This document shows positions 49,493 through 58,444 of a DNA stretch of 64,000 nucleotides, one piece after another. Made by a program: the position numbers and the translations under genes. Under the pieces are notes generated by a model that made no database searches, had not been told where the DNA came from, and saw only the letters and a list, made by a program, of their open reading frames with translations. How positions within the stretch are numbered: position 1 is the first letter of the stretch; the number at the start of each line of letters is the position of its first letter. Origin of the DNA: Rhodococcus gordoniae (GTDB lineage Bacteria; Actinomycetota; Actinomycetes; Mycobacteriales; Mycobacteriaceae); assembly GCF_001646655.1 (NCBI RefSeq), contig NZ_LPZN01000065.1, positions 1 through 64,000 on the forward strand, in the 5' to 3' direction.

Positions 49493-50863
49493 CTACGCAC
49501 GAACGACAGAAAGGATCTCCTTCACCAATGCCTCGACCTCACCGTCCGTGCGCGCCTCCACGTTGAGTCGCAGCAGCGGCTCGGTGTTGGACGCGCGCAG
49601 GTTGAACCACGCGTTGTCGGGCAGGTCCACGGTGACACCGTCGAGCCGGTCGACCGACACCGCGCGATCCTCGAACGCCGCGACGACCGCCTCGGTGCGC
49701 TCGGCCGCGTCGACGACCGTCGAATTGATCTCTCCCGACGCCGCATACCGGTTGTAGGAGCTCATCAACTCGGAGAGCGGGCCGTCCTGCGAGGCCAGCG
49801 CGGCGAGTACGTGCAGTGCCGCGAGCATGCCCGAGTCGGCGCCCCAGAAGTCGCGGAAGTAGTAGTGCGCCGAGTGTTCACCGCCGAAGACGGCGCCGGT
49901 CTCGGCCATCTGCTGCTTGATGAACGAATGCCCGACCCGGGTGCGGACGGGCTTGCCGCCCTGCTCGGTGACGAGTTCGGGCACCACCCGCGACGTGATC
50001 AAGTTGTGGATGATCGTGGAGCCGGGTTCCTCGGCGAGTTCGCGGGCTGCGACGAGCGCCGTCACCGCCGACGGCGTGACCGGCTCGCCGCGCTCGTCGA
50101 CCACGAAGCAGCGGTCGGCGTCGCCGTCGAAGGCCAGGCCCACATCGGCGCCGGACTCGACGACCAGACGCTGGAGGTCGACGAGGTTGGCGGGGTCGAG
50201 GGGGTTGGCCTCGTGATTGGGGAAGGTGCCGTCGAGTTCGAAGTACAGCGGGACGAGGTCGACGGGCAGGGCGCCGAAGACGGCGGGGACGGTGTGGCCG
50301 CCCATCCCGTTACCGGCGTCGACCGCCACCGTGAGCGGTCGCATCTGCGCAAGGTCGACGAGACCGCGGACGAACGAGGCGTAGTCGTCGAGGACGTCGC
50401 GCTCGGTGATGCTGCCGCGCTCGCCCTCGTAGGCGGGAACACCTTCGACGAGATCGGCCGAGATCTGCGCCAGACCGGTGTCCTGACCGACGGGCTTGGC
50501 ACCGGCACGGCAGAGCTTGATGCCGTTGTACTTCGCAGGGTTGTGGCTCGCGGTGAACATCGCGCCGGGTGCGTCGAGCAGACCCGACGCGAAGTAGAGC
50601 TGGTCGGTGGACGCGAGTCCGATGAGCACCACGTCGAGTCCTCGGGAGGTGACCCCGTCGGCGAAGGCCTGGGACAACGAGGGGGACGAGGCGCGCATGT
50701 CGTGCCCGATCACCACGCGGTCGGCGCTGCCCTCGCTGCGCAACAGGCGTGCGAACGACGCTCCGACCTCGCGGACGAACTCTTCGTCGATCTGCTCCCC
50801 GACGACTCCCCGTACGTCGTACGCCTTGATGACCGCTGACACCGACTCGGCAGCTCTCGCCAC
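49493..50863 (-). CDS. manB: Phosphomannomutase/phosphoglucomutase
   Basis: This enzyme converts mannose-6-phosphate to mannose-1-phosphate, and likely also the glucose equivalents. The 456-residue protein has the four-domain fold: VIKAYDVRGVVG near residue 10, the phosphoserine loop MFTASHNPAKYNGIK near 105, and the metal-binding GLAFDGDADRCFVV near 250. The sugar-binding GGEHSAHYYF is near 335 and the phosphate-binding LRASNTEPLLRLN is near 430. The GTG at 50863 has AGGAG eight bases upstream. It matches Rv3257c. It supplies GDP-mannose synthesis with the nucleotidyltransferase at 56.4 kb. Confidence 0.95.
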   Translation of the reverse strand: MARAAESVSAVIKAYDVRGVVGEQIDEEFVREVGASFARLLRSEGSADRVVIGHDMRASSPSLSQAFADGVTSRGLDVVLIGLASTDQLYFASGLLDAPGAMFTASHNPAKYNGIKLCRAGAKPVGQDTGLAQISADLVEGVPAYEGERGSITERDVLDDYASFVRGLVDLAQMRPLTVAVDAGNGMGGHTVPAVFGALPVDLVPLYFELDGTFPNHEANPLDPANLVDLQRLVVESGADVGLAFDGDADRCFVVDERGEPVTPSAVTALVAARELAEEPGSTIIHNLITSRVVPELVTEQGGKPVRTRVGHSFIKQQMAETGAVFGGEHSAHYYFRDFWGADSGMLAALHVLAALASQDGPLSELMSSYNRYAASGEINSTVVDAAERTEAVVAAFEDRAVSVDRLDGVTVDLPDNAWFNLRASNTEPLLRLNVEARTDGEVEALVKEILSVVRA

Positions 50864-50940
50864 TGTATTGACTCCTGAACCTCGACTCGTGCGATGCCGT
50901 CCTCCGCGACATCGCACTCGCTCAGCCTAGTGCGAACGGC

Positions 50941-51336
50941 TCAGGACGTGGGATCGGGAAGCACACGCAGGTGCCCACGTCGGCCGGTGCGCGTGGTCGG
51001 CGGCACGACGGCCCGCTGGGGTTCCTCGGCATCGTCGTCGGCCGAGTCGGAGCGGGAACGCTCACCCAGTCCGGCCTCGCGTACGGCCTCGGCGAGGGCG
51101 GTCAGATCGTCCTCGTCGGGGGTGCCCGACGAGAACGCTCCCTCGTACCGGACGAGTTCCCATCCCTTGGGGGCCGTGATACGTGAACCGTGCATCTCGC
51201 AGAGATCCCACGAGTGCGGTTCCGCGACGGTCGCCAGGGGGCCGACGACGGCGGTGGAGTCCGAGTACACGTAGGTCAGCGTCGCAACAGCAGGGTTCTT
51301 GCACCCAGGCCGGCAGCATCGACGCAGTGTTCTCAC
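50941..51336 (-). CDS. DUF3499 protein
   Basis: This 131-residue protein belongs to the DUF3499 family (Rv3258c). The N-terminus has a likely zinc-binding group: CCRPGCKNPAVATLTYVYSD followed by WDLCEMHG, so three or four Cys and His residues could bind a metal. The C-terminal half is acidic and low-complexity. It lies 77 bases upstream of the phosphomannomutase gene and diverges from the metallopeptidase-like gene. The function is unknown. Confidence 0.87.
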   Translation of the reverse strand: MRTLRRCCRPGCKNPAVATLTYVYSDSTAVVGPLATVAEPHSWDLCEMHGSRITAPKGWELVRYEGAFSSGTPDEDDLTALAEAVREAGLGERSRSDSADDDAEEPQRAVVPPTTRTGRRGHLRVLPDPTS

Positions 51337-51423
51337 GACTGGGAGCGTAGCGCGCCGAGCGCTCCAGGACTATTCGGACACACCGAAACGGGCGGCGGAT
51401 TTTCGTGTCGTAGTGTCCATGGC

Positions 51424-51918
51424 ATGGTCCGCGCACGACGTTCCCGCCCTGTGTCGTCCCGTTCCGTGGCACGCCGCGGCAGAGGAATCCGCGGTCCCCT
51501 GTTCCCGCAGAGCCTGCCCGCCTGGAAGACCCGCGCCGAGAAGTTCGACCTGCTCGTACTCGGGGCGTTCGCGCCGATCGACGCGCGCTGGCACGACCGC
51601 CTCACCAAGCTCGACATCGCCGTGGACGAGGTCCCGAAGATCCGGGCGCGCGATCCCGACTCGGTGAACTGGCCCGACGAAGTGGTCGCCGACGGGCCGG
51701 TGCCACTGTCCCGGCTCGTGCCCGCCGGGATCGATCGACGAGGGGCCGCCACCCGGGCGCGGATCGTGCTGTTCCGTCGCCCCCTCGAGGTGCGAGCGAA
51801 GGATCCGGACGATCTGACGGATCTGGTCCACGACGTCCTCGTGCACCAGGTGGCCACTTATCTCGGCGTCGAACCGGAAGTGGTGGATCCGACACTCGAC
51901 GAGGACGACGAGGACTGA
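51424..51918 (+). CDS. Zinicin-like metallopeptidase family protein, HExxH missing
   Basis: This 164-residue protein corresponds to M. tuberculosis Rv3259 and the zinicin-like metallopeptidase family (Zincin_1). The conserved body runs from AEKFDLLVLGAFAPIDARW to LTDLVHDVLVHQVATYLGVEP. In proteases of this family the helix carries HExxH; here it reads HDVLVH, so the usual metal site is not intact and activity is doubtful. The ATG at 51424 is the first in-frame start after the divergent promoter; the basic N-terminus may interact with nucleic acid or membrane. The gene ends before a 19-bp stem terminator. Confidence 0.78.
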   Translation: MVRARRSRPVSSRSVARRGRGIRGPLFPQSLPAWKTRAEKFDLLVLGAFAPIDARWHDRLTKLDIAVDEVPKIRARDPDSVNWPDEVVADGPVPLSRLVPAGIDRRGAATRARIVLFRRPLEVRAKDPDDLTDLVHDVLVHQVATYLGVEPEVVDPTLDEDDED

Positions 51919-51934
51919 GAAACGTTCCGGACAC

Positions 51935-51987
51935 ATGACGAAGGCCGGGTTGCTCGTCCCCCACGGCCGCAACCCGGCCTTCGTCAT
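51935..51987. terminator. Long hairpin terminator between Rv3259-like gene and whiB2
   Basis: A 19-bp perfect stem (ATGACGAAGGCCGGGTTGC with its complement) closes a 15-base loop. It is the longest stem in the window and lies between convergent genes. Confidence 0.92.
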
Positions 51988-52041
51988 CCGATTCGGTGTT
52001 TCACTCGGTCCCGTACTCCCCGTACCGGGCCGAACTCCTCG

Positions 52042-52389
52042 TCAGACTATTCCGCGCTTGAGGCGACGGCGTTCCCTCTCGGAAAGCCCGCCCCAGATAC
52101 CGAACCGCTCGTCGTGAGCGAGGGCGTATTCGAGACATTCGTCCCGGACTTCACACCCCATGCAGATGCGCTTGGCCTCTCTGGTGGATCCCCCCTTCTC
52201 GGGGAAGAATGCCTCCGGATCGGTCTGCGCACAGAGCGCACGCTCCTGCCACTGCTCCTCGCCATCCGCAGGGTCGCCGAATCCCGAAATCACACTCAGG
52301 ACGGGCACCCCGACGTCCGGGTAGTCACAGACAGCCTCGACTGCAGTATCGCTTCGAATGAGCTCGAAGCTGTCGCGCTCGCCGGCCAT
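52042..52389 (-). CDS. whiB2: Iron-sulfur transcription factor WhiB2
   Basis: This 115-residue Wbl protein has cluster ligands Cys53, Cys76, Cys79 and Cys85, the GIWGG turn at 97-101 and the basic tail ERERRRLKRGIV. Compared with WhiB1 it has an extra N-terminal region of about 45 residues, as in WhiB2/WhmD, which controls septation and cell division in mycobacteria. Its position just before fbiA matches Rv3260c. The start is ATG 52389; the 253-base AT-richer region to fbiA holds its promoter. Confidence 0.95.
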   Translation of the reverse strand: MAGERDSFELIRSDTAVEAVCDYPDVGVPVLSVISGFGDPADGEEQWQERALCAQTDPEAFFPEKGGSTREAKRICMGCEVRDECLEYALAHDERFGIWGGLSERERRRLKRGIV

Positions 52390-52582
52390 TGTCCCTCCTC
52401 ACCTGCAGCGCCGAATCATGACCGGGGATCAACCCGCTGCCATCCCTCGAATACTCGTTCGAATGCGGGTTCACCGCAAGGAATCTCGAATTCGATTATC
52501 GAATGACATGTATGTGATTAGACACTTCGGGTGTGTCGCGGTCAAGCGGAGCGGCGTTGTTCACATATCATCGGCCGCTTTG

Positions 52583-52598
52583 CCGAAACGCGTTTCGG
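52583..52598. promoter_or_regulatory. 16-bp perfect palindrome upstream of fbiA
   Basis: CCGAAACGCGTTTCGG is a perfect inverted repeat 45 bases before the fbiA start in the whiB2/fbiA divergent region. Its size and place suggest an operator for either gene. Confidence 0.5.
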
Positions 52599-52642
52599 AC
52601 GGCGCGCGACCGGGTAGATGACGCACCGCTTAGGCTTGGGCC

Positions 52643-53632
52643 GTGAATGTGACTGTATTGGTCGGAGGTGTCGGTGGGGCGCGTTTTCTCTCAGGTTTGC
52701 GCCGACTTCTCGATATTTCCCCCGGCGTCGAGCCGAATCCGGACGCGGCACACGGCATCACCGCGATCGTCAACGTCGGCGACGACGTCTGGATGCACGG
52801 TCTGAGGATCTGTCCGGATCTCGACACCTGCATGTACACCCTGGGGGGTGGGATCGACACCGAACGCGGCTGGGGCCGTGCGGGCGAGACCTGGAACGCG
52901 AAGGAGGAACTCGCCGCCTACGGTGCGATCCCCGACTGGTTCGGTCTCGGCGACCGCGACATCGCCACGCATCTCGTCCGCACGCAGATGCTGCGGACCG
53001 GCTATCCGCTCTCCGCCGTCACCGAAGCACTGTGCACCCGGTGGAAACCCGGCGTGACCCTGCTGCCCGTCTCCGACGACCGCAGCGAGACACACGTCGT
53101 CATCACCGATCCCGAGGACGGTGAGCAGCGCGCCGTGCACTTCGAGGAATGGTGGGTCCGCCACCGCGCCCAGGTGCCGACCCACAGCTTCGCGCACATC
53201 GGCGCGGAGGAGGCGAAGCCGGCTCCCGGAGTGGTCGAGGCGATCGAGAACGCCGACGCCGTCCTGCTGGCCCCGTCCAATCCTGTCGTGAGCGTCGGCG
53301 CGATCCTCGCGATCCCGGGTATACGGGGTGCATTGCGCACCACGTCCGCGAAGATCGTCGGCCTCTCCCCTGTCATCGACGGCAAGCCCCTGCGCGGGAT
53401 GGCCGATGCGTGCCTGGACGTCATCGGGGTGGAGACCACCGCCGAGGCCGTCGGCCGGTACTACGGTGCCCGCTCCGGCACGGGCATTCTCGACGGGTGG
53501 CTCGTGCACTCGACCGACCGCGCCGAGGTACCGGGCGTCGAGGTCCGGTCCGTTCCCCTGCTCATGACCGACACCGACGCGACGGCCGACATGGCCCGCG
53601 CCGCCCTCGAGCTCGCCGGAGTGAACCTGTGA
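52643..53632 (+). CDS. fbiA: 2-phospho-L-lactate transferase (F420 biosynthesis) FbiA
   Basis: FbiA joins the phosphoenolpyruvyl or lactyl unit to Fo in making coenzyme F420. The 329-residue protein starts [20 protein letters not shown], the nucleotide-binding loop, and has [21 protein letters not shown] and [35 protein letters not shown] and [21 protein letters not shown] follow, all family signatures. The GTG start is at 52643. Its TGA stop overlaps the fbiB ATG by one base, so the pair is coupled. It matches Rv3261. Confidence 0.95.
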   Translation: MNVTVLVGGVGGARFLSGLRRLLDISPGVEPNPDAAHGITAIVNVGDDVWMHGLRICPDLDTCMYTLGGGIDTERGWGRAGETWNAKEELAAYGAIPDWFGLGDRDIATHLVRTQMLRTGYPLSAVTEALCTRWKPGVTLLPVSDDRSETHVVITDPEDGEQRAVHFEEWWVRHRAQVPTHSFAHIGAEEAKPAPGVVEAIENADAVLLAPSNPVVSVGAILAIPGIRGALRTTSAKIVGLSPVIDGKPLRGMADACLDVIGVETTAEAVGRYYGARSGTGILDGWLVHSTDRAEVPGVEVRSVPLLMTDTDATADMARAALELAGVNL

Positions 53633-54999
53633 TGCCGGACGCCGTCGCCGACCCCTCGGTGCGCGACCACGCGCCGGGCGGTCCGATCGAGATCCTGCCC
53701 GTCCCCGGGCTTCCCGAGTTCCGCCCGGGAGACGACCTGGCTGCGGCCGTCGCCCGGGCCGCACCGTGGCTGACCGACGGGGACGTCCTCGTCGTCACGA
53801 GCAAGGTGGTCTCGAAGGTCGAGGGACGGATCGTCGCCGCGCCCACCGATCCCGATGCCCGCGACGCACTGCGCCGGCGTCTCGTGAACGAGGAGGCCGT
53901 GCGCGTGCTGGCCCGCAAGGGCCGCACCCTCATCACCGAGAACAAGCTGGGCATCGTGCAGGCGGCCTCCGGGATCGACGGGTCGAACGTCGACAGCGCC
54001 GAACTCGCGCTGCTGCCCGAGGATCCCGACGCGAGCGCCTCGGCCCTCCGCGAGCGGATCGGTGCGCTGCTCGGCGTGCGGGTCGCCGTGGTGGTCACCG
54101 ACACGATGGGTCGCGCCTGGCGCAACGGGCAGACCGACGCCGCGATCGGATCGTCCGGGCTCCCCGTCCTCCACGGCTACGCGGGCTCGCACGATTCGCA
54201 GGGCAACGAACTGCAGGTCACGTCCGTGGCGGTGGCCGACGAGATCGCCGCGGCCGGTGATCTCGTCAAGGGCAAGCTCGGCGGTGTGCCCGTCGCCGTG
54301 GTGCGCGGACTCGACCTGCCCGACGACGGCTCCACCGCCCGCGCCCTGATCCGCAGCGGCGAGGACGACCTGTTCTGGCTCGGCACCGAGGAGGCCCTCG
54401 AACGCGGCCGGCGCGAGGCACTTCTGTTGCGCCGGTCGGTGCGGCAGTTCGCTGCCGAACCCGTCGACCCCGAGGATCTGCGCGAGGCGATCGCCGAGGC
54501 CCTCACCGCCCCCGCACCCCACCACACCCGCCCGGTGCGGTTCGTGTGGGTGCGCACCGAACAGGTCCGTCGGCGGCTCCTCGACCGCATGCGCGAGAAG
54601 TGGGCCGAGGATCTTCGCGGCGACGGACTCGACCCGGTGGCCGTCGAACGCCGCCTCGCCCGCGGCGCGATCCTCTACGACGCGCCCGAGGTGATCGTTC
54701 CGTTCCGGGTGCCCGACGGCGCACACCACTACCCCGACGCGCGTCGCACCGCCGCCGAGGCCACGATGTTCACCGTGGCCGCCGGCGCCGCGGTCCAGGG
54801 CCTGCTCGTGTCCCTGGCCACCCGCGGCCTGGGGAGCTGCTGGATCGGTTCGACGATCTTCGCGCCCGAAGTGGTCCGCGGGGAACTCGGGCTGCCCGCC
54901 GAATGGTCGCCGCTCGGAGCGGTCGCCGTCGGCTACCCGCTCACCGAACCGGAACCGCGCGAACCCGCGGATCCGGGCGACGCCCTCGTGGAGCTGTAA
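53632..54999 (+). CDS. fbiB: Coenzyme F420:L-glutamate ligase/FMN-dependent reductase FbiB
   Basis: FbiB adds the poly-glutamate tail to F420-0 and reduces the dehydro form. The 455-residue protein has an N-terminal CofE ligase domain ([20 protein letters not shown] near 45, [20 protein letters not shown] near 150). The C-terminal nitroreductase-like FMN domain follows ([14 protein letters not shown] near 255, [21 protein letters not shown] and [11 protein letters not shown]). The ATG at 53632 overlaps the fbiA stop by one base. The two-domain fusion is typical of mycobacteria and relatives. A Nudix gene follows after two bases. Confidence 0.95.
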   Translation: MPDAVADPSVRDHAPGGPIEILPVPGLPEFRPGDDLAAAVARAAPWLTDGDVLVVTSKVVSKVEGRIVAAPTDPDARDALRRRLVNEEAVRVLARKGRTLITENKLGIVQAASGIDGSNVDSAELALLPEDPDASASALRERIGALLGVRVAVVVTDTMGRAWRNGQTDAAIGSSGLPVLHGYAGSHDSQGNELQVTSVAVADEIAAAGDLVKGKLGGVPVAVVRGLDLPDDGSTARALIRSGEDDLFWLGTEEALERGRREALLLRRSVRQFAAEPVDPEDLREAIAEALTAPAPHHTRPVRFVWVRTEQVRRRLLDRMREKWAEDLRGDGLDPVAVERRLARGAILYDAPEVIVPFRVPDGAHHYPDARRTAAEATMFTVAAGAAVQGLLVSLATRGLGSCWIGSTIFAPEVVRGELGLPAEWSPLGAVAVGYPLTEPEPREPADPGDALVEL

Positions 55000-55001
55000 T
55001 C

Positions 55002-55556
55002 GTGTCGGCGCGTTCCCTGCACGCCTCGGCGATCGACCGGCTCACCACCTGGCACACCAACTCCGAGGACGCCGAGTCGCTGCGGCACACCATGCTGGCG
55101 TTCCTCGATTCGGCGCCCGACGGGTGTCTGCGCGAGCACGTGCCGGGGCACATCACGGCGTCGTCGATCGTCCTCGACGCCGATCACCGCAACGTGCTGC
55201 TCACCCTGCATCCTCGGGTGGGGCGGTGGATCCAGCTCGGCGGTCACTGCGAGACGTCGGACGAGACCGTCGTCGCCGCGGCACTGCGCGAGGCCACCGA
55301 GGAATCGGGCATCGCCGATCTGGTGATCGATCCGGATCTGCTCTCGGCGCACACCCATCCGATCACGTGCTCGCTCGGAGTACCCACCCGGCACCTCGAC
55401 CTGCGGTTCCTGGTGACGGCACCCGTGGGCGCCCGGCCGGTGCGCAGCCACGAGTCCACCGACCTGCAGTGGTGGCCGGTCGACGCGCTGCCACCGGAGG
55501 CCGAACACGAGACGATCGCGCACCTGGTGCGGCTCGCGGCCGCCCGACGGGCCTGA
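55002..55556 (+). CDS. Nudix hydrolase in the fbiAB unit
   Basis: This 184-residue protein has a Nudix box GGHCETSDETVVAAALREATEESGI-like at about 78-102, where the REATEESG part is exact but one residue is inserted before it. It begins SARSLHASAIDRLTTW and has a central ASSIVLDADHRNVLLTLHPR strand pair. It starts two bases after fbiB, so it is probably made with the F420 enzymes. It could clean up a pyrophosphate by-product or a nucleotide used in F420 synthesis, but the substrate cannot be told. M. tuberculosis has a different gene (Rv3263) here. Confidence 0.88.
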   Translation: MSARSLHASAIDRLTTWHTNSEDAESLRHTMLAFLDSAPDGCLREHVPGHITASSIVLDADHRNVLLTLHPRVGRWIQLGGHCETSDETVVAAALREATEESGIADLVIDPDLLSAHTHPITCSLGVPTRHLDLRFLVTAPVGARPVRSHESTDLQWWPVDALPPEAEHETIAHLVRLAAARRA

Positions 55557-55564
55557 GACACCCG

Positions 55565-55596
55565 CGCTCGTCCCGGCGGGACCGCCGGGACGAGCG
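55565..55596. terminator. Hairpin terminator after fbiAB-nudix
   Basis: Arms of up to 15 bases (CGCTCGTCCCGGCGG with its complement) allow about a 13-bp stem with a small loop. It separates the convergent Nudix and SGNH genes. Confidence 0.87.
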
Positions 55597-55600
55597 GAGG

Positions 55601-56383
55601 TCAGAACCGGATCGGTCCGAGCTCGGGATATTTCGGGGTGATGCCGTCGCCGGAGGAGACTCCGCGCAGTCGCCGCCCGATCCAGGGGACGAGGAACCCC
55701 CGCATCCATGCGCGGTCCGCGGCACGTTCCTGGGCCCGGGTGAGGACGGGTGCCTCGTCGAACTCCACCGGTCCGAGATCGTGTTCGACACCGAGCAGGT
55801 CGAGAACGCGGATCGCCATGTTGTGGTGGCCGGCCGCGGACATGTGCAGCCGGTCGAAGTCCCACATGCGCAGATCCCGGTACTCGTCGAAACGCCAGAA
55901 GTCGACGATGGTCGCGCCGTGCCGGTCGGCGATCGCCCGGACGAGCTCGTTGTACACGGCCCAGCGGCCGCGCAGGATCCCGAAGACCGGCGCCCAGCTG
56001 CCGTCGTAGGCCGTCCACATCAGGACGCGGGCGCCGGTCGCGGCGAGCTTGCCGACCGCCTCGTCGTATTCCGCCGCGAGCGCGTCGAGGTCGAGTTTCG
56101 GACGCATGAGGTTGTTGCCGCCGGCGTAGATCGTCACGAGATCGGGACGCATCGCCACGGCGGTCTCGAGCTGCTCGTCGATGATCGGTCGCAGCAACCT
56201 GCCCCGGATGGCGAGGTTCGCGTACGCGAAGTTCTCCGACCGGCGCGCCAGCTCACCGGCGACGAGATCGGCCCAGCCGCGTACCCCGTTGGGACGCGCC
56301 GGATCCGGATCACCCACACCCTCGGTGAACGAATCACCGAGGGCCACGTACCTTTCGAAACCCACTTCGACCTCTCGACTCAC
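55601..56383 (-). CDS. SGNH/GDSL-family hydrolase
   Basis: This 260-residue protein is an SGNH esterase with block I ALGDSFTEGVGD (nucleophile Ser), the Gly block near NLAIRGRLLRP, block III YAGGNNLMRP (Asn), and block V DRLHMSAAGH (Asp and His). No signal peptide is seen, so it probably acts in the cytoplasm. The GTG at 56383 overlaps the nucleotidyltransferase stop (GTGA); a GTG at 56365 is also possible, with GAGG upstream. Being last in the wall-linker gene series, it may remove acyl groups from a glycolipid or envelope intermediate; this is inference. Confidence 0.87.
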   Translation of the reverse strand: MSREVEVGFERYVALGDSFTEGVGDPDPARPNGVRGWADLVAGELARRSENFAYANLAIRGRLLRPIIDEQLETAVAMRPDLVTIYAGGNNLMRPKLDLDALAAEYDEAVGKLAATGARVLMWTAYDGSWAPVFGILRGRWAVYNELVRAIADRHGATIVDFWRFDEYRDLRMWDFDRLHMSAAGHHNMAIRVLDLLGVEHDLGPVEFDEAPVLTRAQERAADRAWMRGFLVPWIGRRLRGVSSGDGITPKYPELGPIRF

Positions 56384-57465
56384 ACGTCGGTACTGAACCG
56401 GATACCGCCGTCGGGGATCTTCACTCCCGGCCACACCCGGGCACCGCGCAGCAGCTCGCATCGCGCACCGATGTCGGCGCCGTCACCGATCACACCGTCG
56501 CGGATCAGGGCCCGCGGACCGACCCGTACACCGAAACCGATGATGCTCCGTTCGACCACCGCACCGGCCTCGACCCGCGCACCGTCGAAGATCACCGCGC
56601 CGTCCAGGCGGGCACCCGCACCGATCTCGGCGCCGCGGCCGACGACCGTGCCGCCGATGAGCAGGGCGCCCGGGGCCACGGAGGCACCCGGATGCACGAG
56701 CGACTCGCCGCGCTGCGGCGGGAGCGCCGGGGACGGAGCGATACCGCGGACCAGATCGGCCGAGCCACGGACGAAGTCCTCCGGGGTTCCCATGTCGCGC
56801 CAATAGGCCGCGTCGACGTGCCCGTACACCTTCTTGCCCTCGGTCAGCAGCGTCGGGAACACCTCGCGCTCCACCGACACCGGACGGCCCTCGGGGATCT
56901 GCTCGATGATCTCGCGGCGGAAGACGTAGCAGCCGGCGTTGATCTGATCGGTCGGCGGGTCCTGAGTCTTCTCGAGGAAGGCGGTCACCCGGCCGTCGTC
57001 GTCGGTGGGGACGCAGCCGAAGGCACGCGGATCGCTCACCCGCACCAGGTGCAGGGTCACGTCCGCCTCGGTCCGCACGTGGGTGTCGAGCACCGCACCG
57101 AGATCGGTGCCACCGAGCACGTCGCCGTTGAAGACCATCACGTTGTCGGCGCGCAGCTTCGGCAGCACGTTGCGGATACCGCCGCCGGTGCCGAGCGGCT
57201 CGGTCTCGGTGACGTATTCGATCTCGAGGCCGAAGTCGGAACCGTCGGCGAAGTGCTGCTCGAAGACCTCGGCCTTGAACGAGGTGCCGAGGACGACGTG
57301 TTTGATGCCCGCCTCACGGATCCGCGCGAGCAGATGGGTGAGGAAAGGCACCCCCGCGGTGGGCAGCATCGGCTTGGGTGCCGACAGGGTGAGCGGCCGT
57401 AGCCGCGTGCCCTGTCCACCGACCAGAATCACCGCATCGGTGTGCGGTGCCGACTCACTCGTCAT
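56380..57465 (-). CDS. Mannose-1-phosphate guanylyltransferase-type nucleotidyltransferase
   Basis: This 361-residue protein makes an NDP-sugar, most likely GDP-mannose, for lipomannan and linker synthesis. It has the signature AVILVGGQGTRLRPLTLSAPKPML near residue 11, VFNGDVLGGTDL near 112, and INAGCYVFRREIIEQIP near 176. A C-terminal left-handed beta helix follows (GALLIGGTVVGRGAEIGAGA and GFGVRVGPRALIRDGV). It matches Rv3264c of M. tuberculosis (manB/mpgB). It overlaps wbbL by eleven bases and is followed by the SGNH gene. Confidence 0.93.
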   Translation of the reverse strand: MTSESAPHTDAVILVGGQGTRLRPLTLSAPKPMLPTAGVPFLTHLLARIREAGIKHVVLGTSFKAEVFEQHFADGSDFGLEIEYVTETEPLGTGGGIRNVLPKLRADNVMVFNGDVLGGTDLGAVLDTHVRTEADVTLHLVRVSDPRAFGCVPTDDDGRVTAFLEKTQDPPTDQINAGCYVFRREIIEQIPEGRPVSVEREVFPTLLTEGKKVYGHVDAAYWRDMGTPEDFVRGSADLVRGIAPSPALPPQRGESLVHPGASVAPGALLIGGTVVGRGAEIGAGARLDGAVIFDGARVEAGAVVERSIIGFGVRVGPRALIRDGVIGDGADIGARCELLRGARVWPGVKIPDGGIRFSTDV

Positions 57466-58444
57466 CGTCTCCCCTGTTCACTGTCGTGCCGACCCGAATG
57501 TCCCGGTCGGTCCTCCCGTTCCGACGCTCCCGCACGGCTGCCGCGACCGCGACCCGCGATCGCACCGCGAGCCCGGCCCGCAACGCCCATCGCAGCGGCG
57601 CCTGCCACCGATGGGGGTGGCGGTCCGCCTGGAAGCGGTAGGCACTCTCGTGGTGTGCCGGGAGCATCAGTTCGGGGTGCCGTCCGGCCGCGTGGCCCTT
57701 GGCGTGGGTGACCACCGCGGACGGCACGTACACGTTGAGCCAGCCCGCCCGGCCGAGCCGGTCGCCCAGGTCCACGTCCTCCATGTACATGAAGTATCGC
57801 GAATCGAAGCCGTCGATCGAATCGAACGCCGCGCGTCGCAGCAGCAGGCACGATCCGGACAGCCAGCCGACGGGGCGCTCGCCGATCTCCTCGTTCTCCT
57901 GGCGGTAGCGACGTGTCCACGGGTTGGCGGGCCAGACGGTGCCGAGCAGCGCGTGACCGGCACCGGACGCCAGGGTGGGGACGGTGCGCGCCGAAGGGTA
58001 GACGCTGCCGTCGGGTTCGTGGATCAGCGGTCCGAGCGAGCCGGCGCGCGGCCAGCGACGCGCCGCCTCGAGCAGTTCGTCGATCGAACCGGGGTGCCAC
58101 CGGACGTCCGGGTTCACGACGATCACGAACTCCGCGGACGGGTCGATCTCGGCGACCGCGCGATTGATCGCCCCGCCGTATCCGATGTTTCCCCCGGTCC
58201 GGAGCAGTCGCACGTTCTCGTGTGCCGCCTCGGCGGCCTCGGGAGCACCGTCGGTCGAACCGTTGTCGGCCAGGATCACCTGTGTCGGCAGAACGGTCGC
58301 GGAGGTGAGCGAGGTGAGAAAGTTCTCGAGGTGCTCACCGGGCGAATAGGTCACCGTCACCACGGCCAGCGTCGAATCCACGCCGGTCACCTTAGCGACC
58401 TCGGCGGTGTGCGACACCTCACGGGCCGTTTCCTCACACGTCAT
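57455..58444 (-). CDS. wbbL: N-acetylglucosaminyl-diphospho-decaprenol rhamnosyltransferase WbbL
   Basis: WbbL is the GT2 enzyme that adds rhamnose to GlcNAc-PP-decaprenol, joining arabinogalactan to peptidoglycan. The 329-residue protein has VVTVTYSPGEHLENFL near the N-terminus, ILADNGSTDGAPEAAE near 60, VIVVNPDVRWHPGSIDELL with the metal-binding Asp near 110, and WLSGSCLLLRRAAFDSIDGF near 195. FMYMEDVDLGDRLGRAGW follows. It closely matches M. tuberculosis WbbL1 (Rv3265c). The ATG at 58444 overlaps the rmlD stop as ATGA; a later GTG (VTGVDSTLAVV) is also possible. Confidence 0.95.
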   Translation of the reverse strand: MTCEETAREVSHTAEVAKVTGVDSTLAVVTVTYSPGEHLENFLTSLTSATVLPTQVILADNGSTDGAPEAAEAAHENVRLLRTGGNIGYGGAINRAVAEIDPSAEFVIVVNPDVRWHPGSIDELLEAARRWPRAGSLGPLIHEPDGSVYPSARTVPTLASGAGHALLGTVWPANPWTRRYRQENEEIGERPVGWLSGSCLLLRRAAFDSIDGFDSRYFMYMEDVDLGDRLGRAGWLNVYVPSAVVTHAKGHAAGRHPELMLPAHHESAYRFQADRHPHRWQAPLRWALRAGLAVRSRVAVAAAVRERRNGRTDRDIRVGTTVNRGDDDE

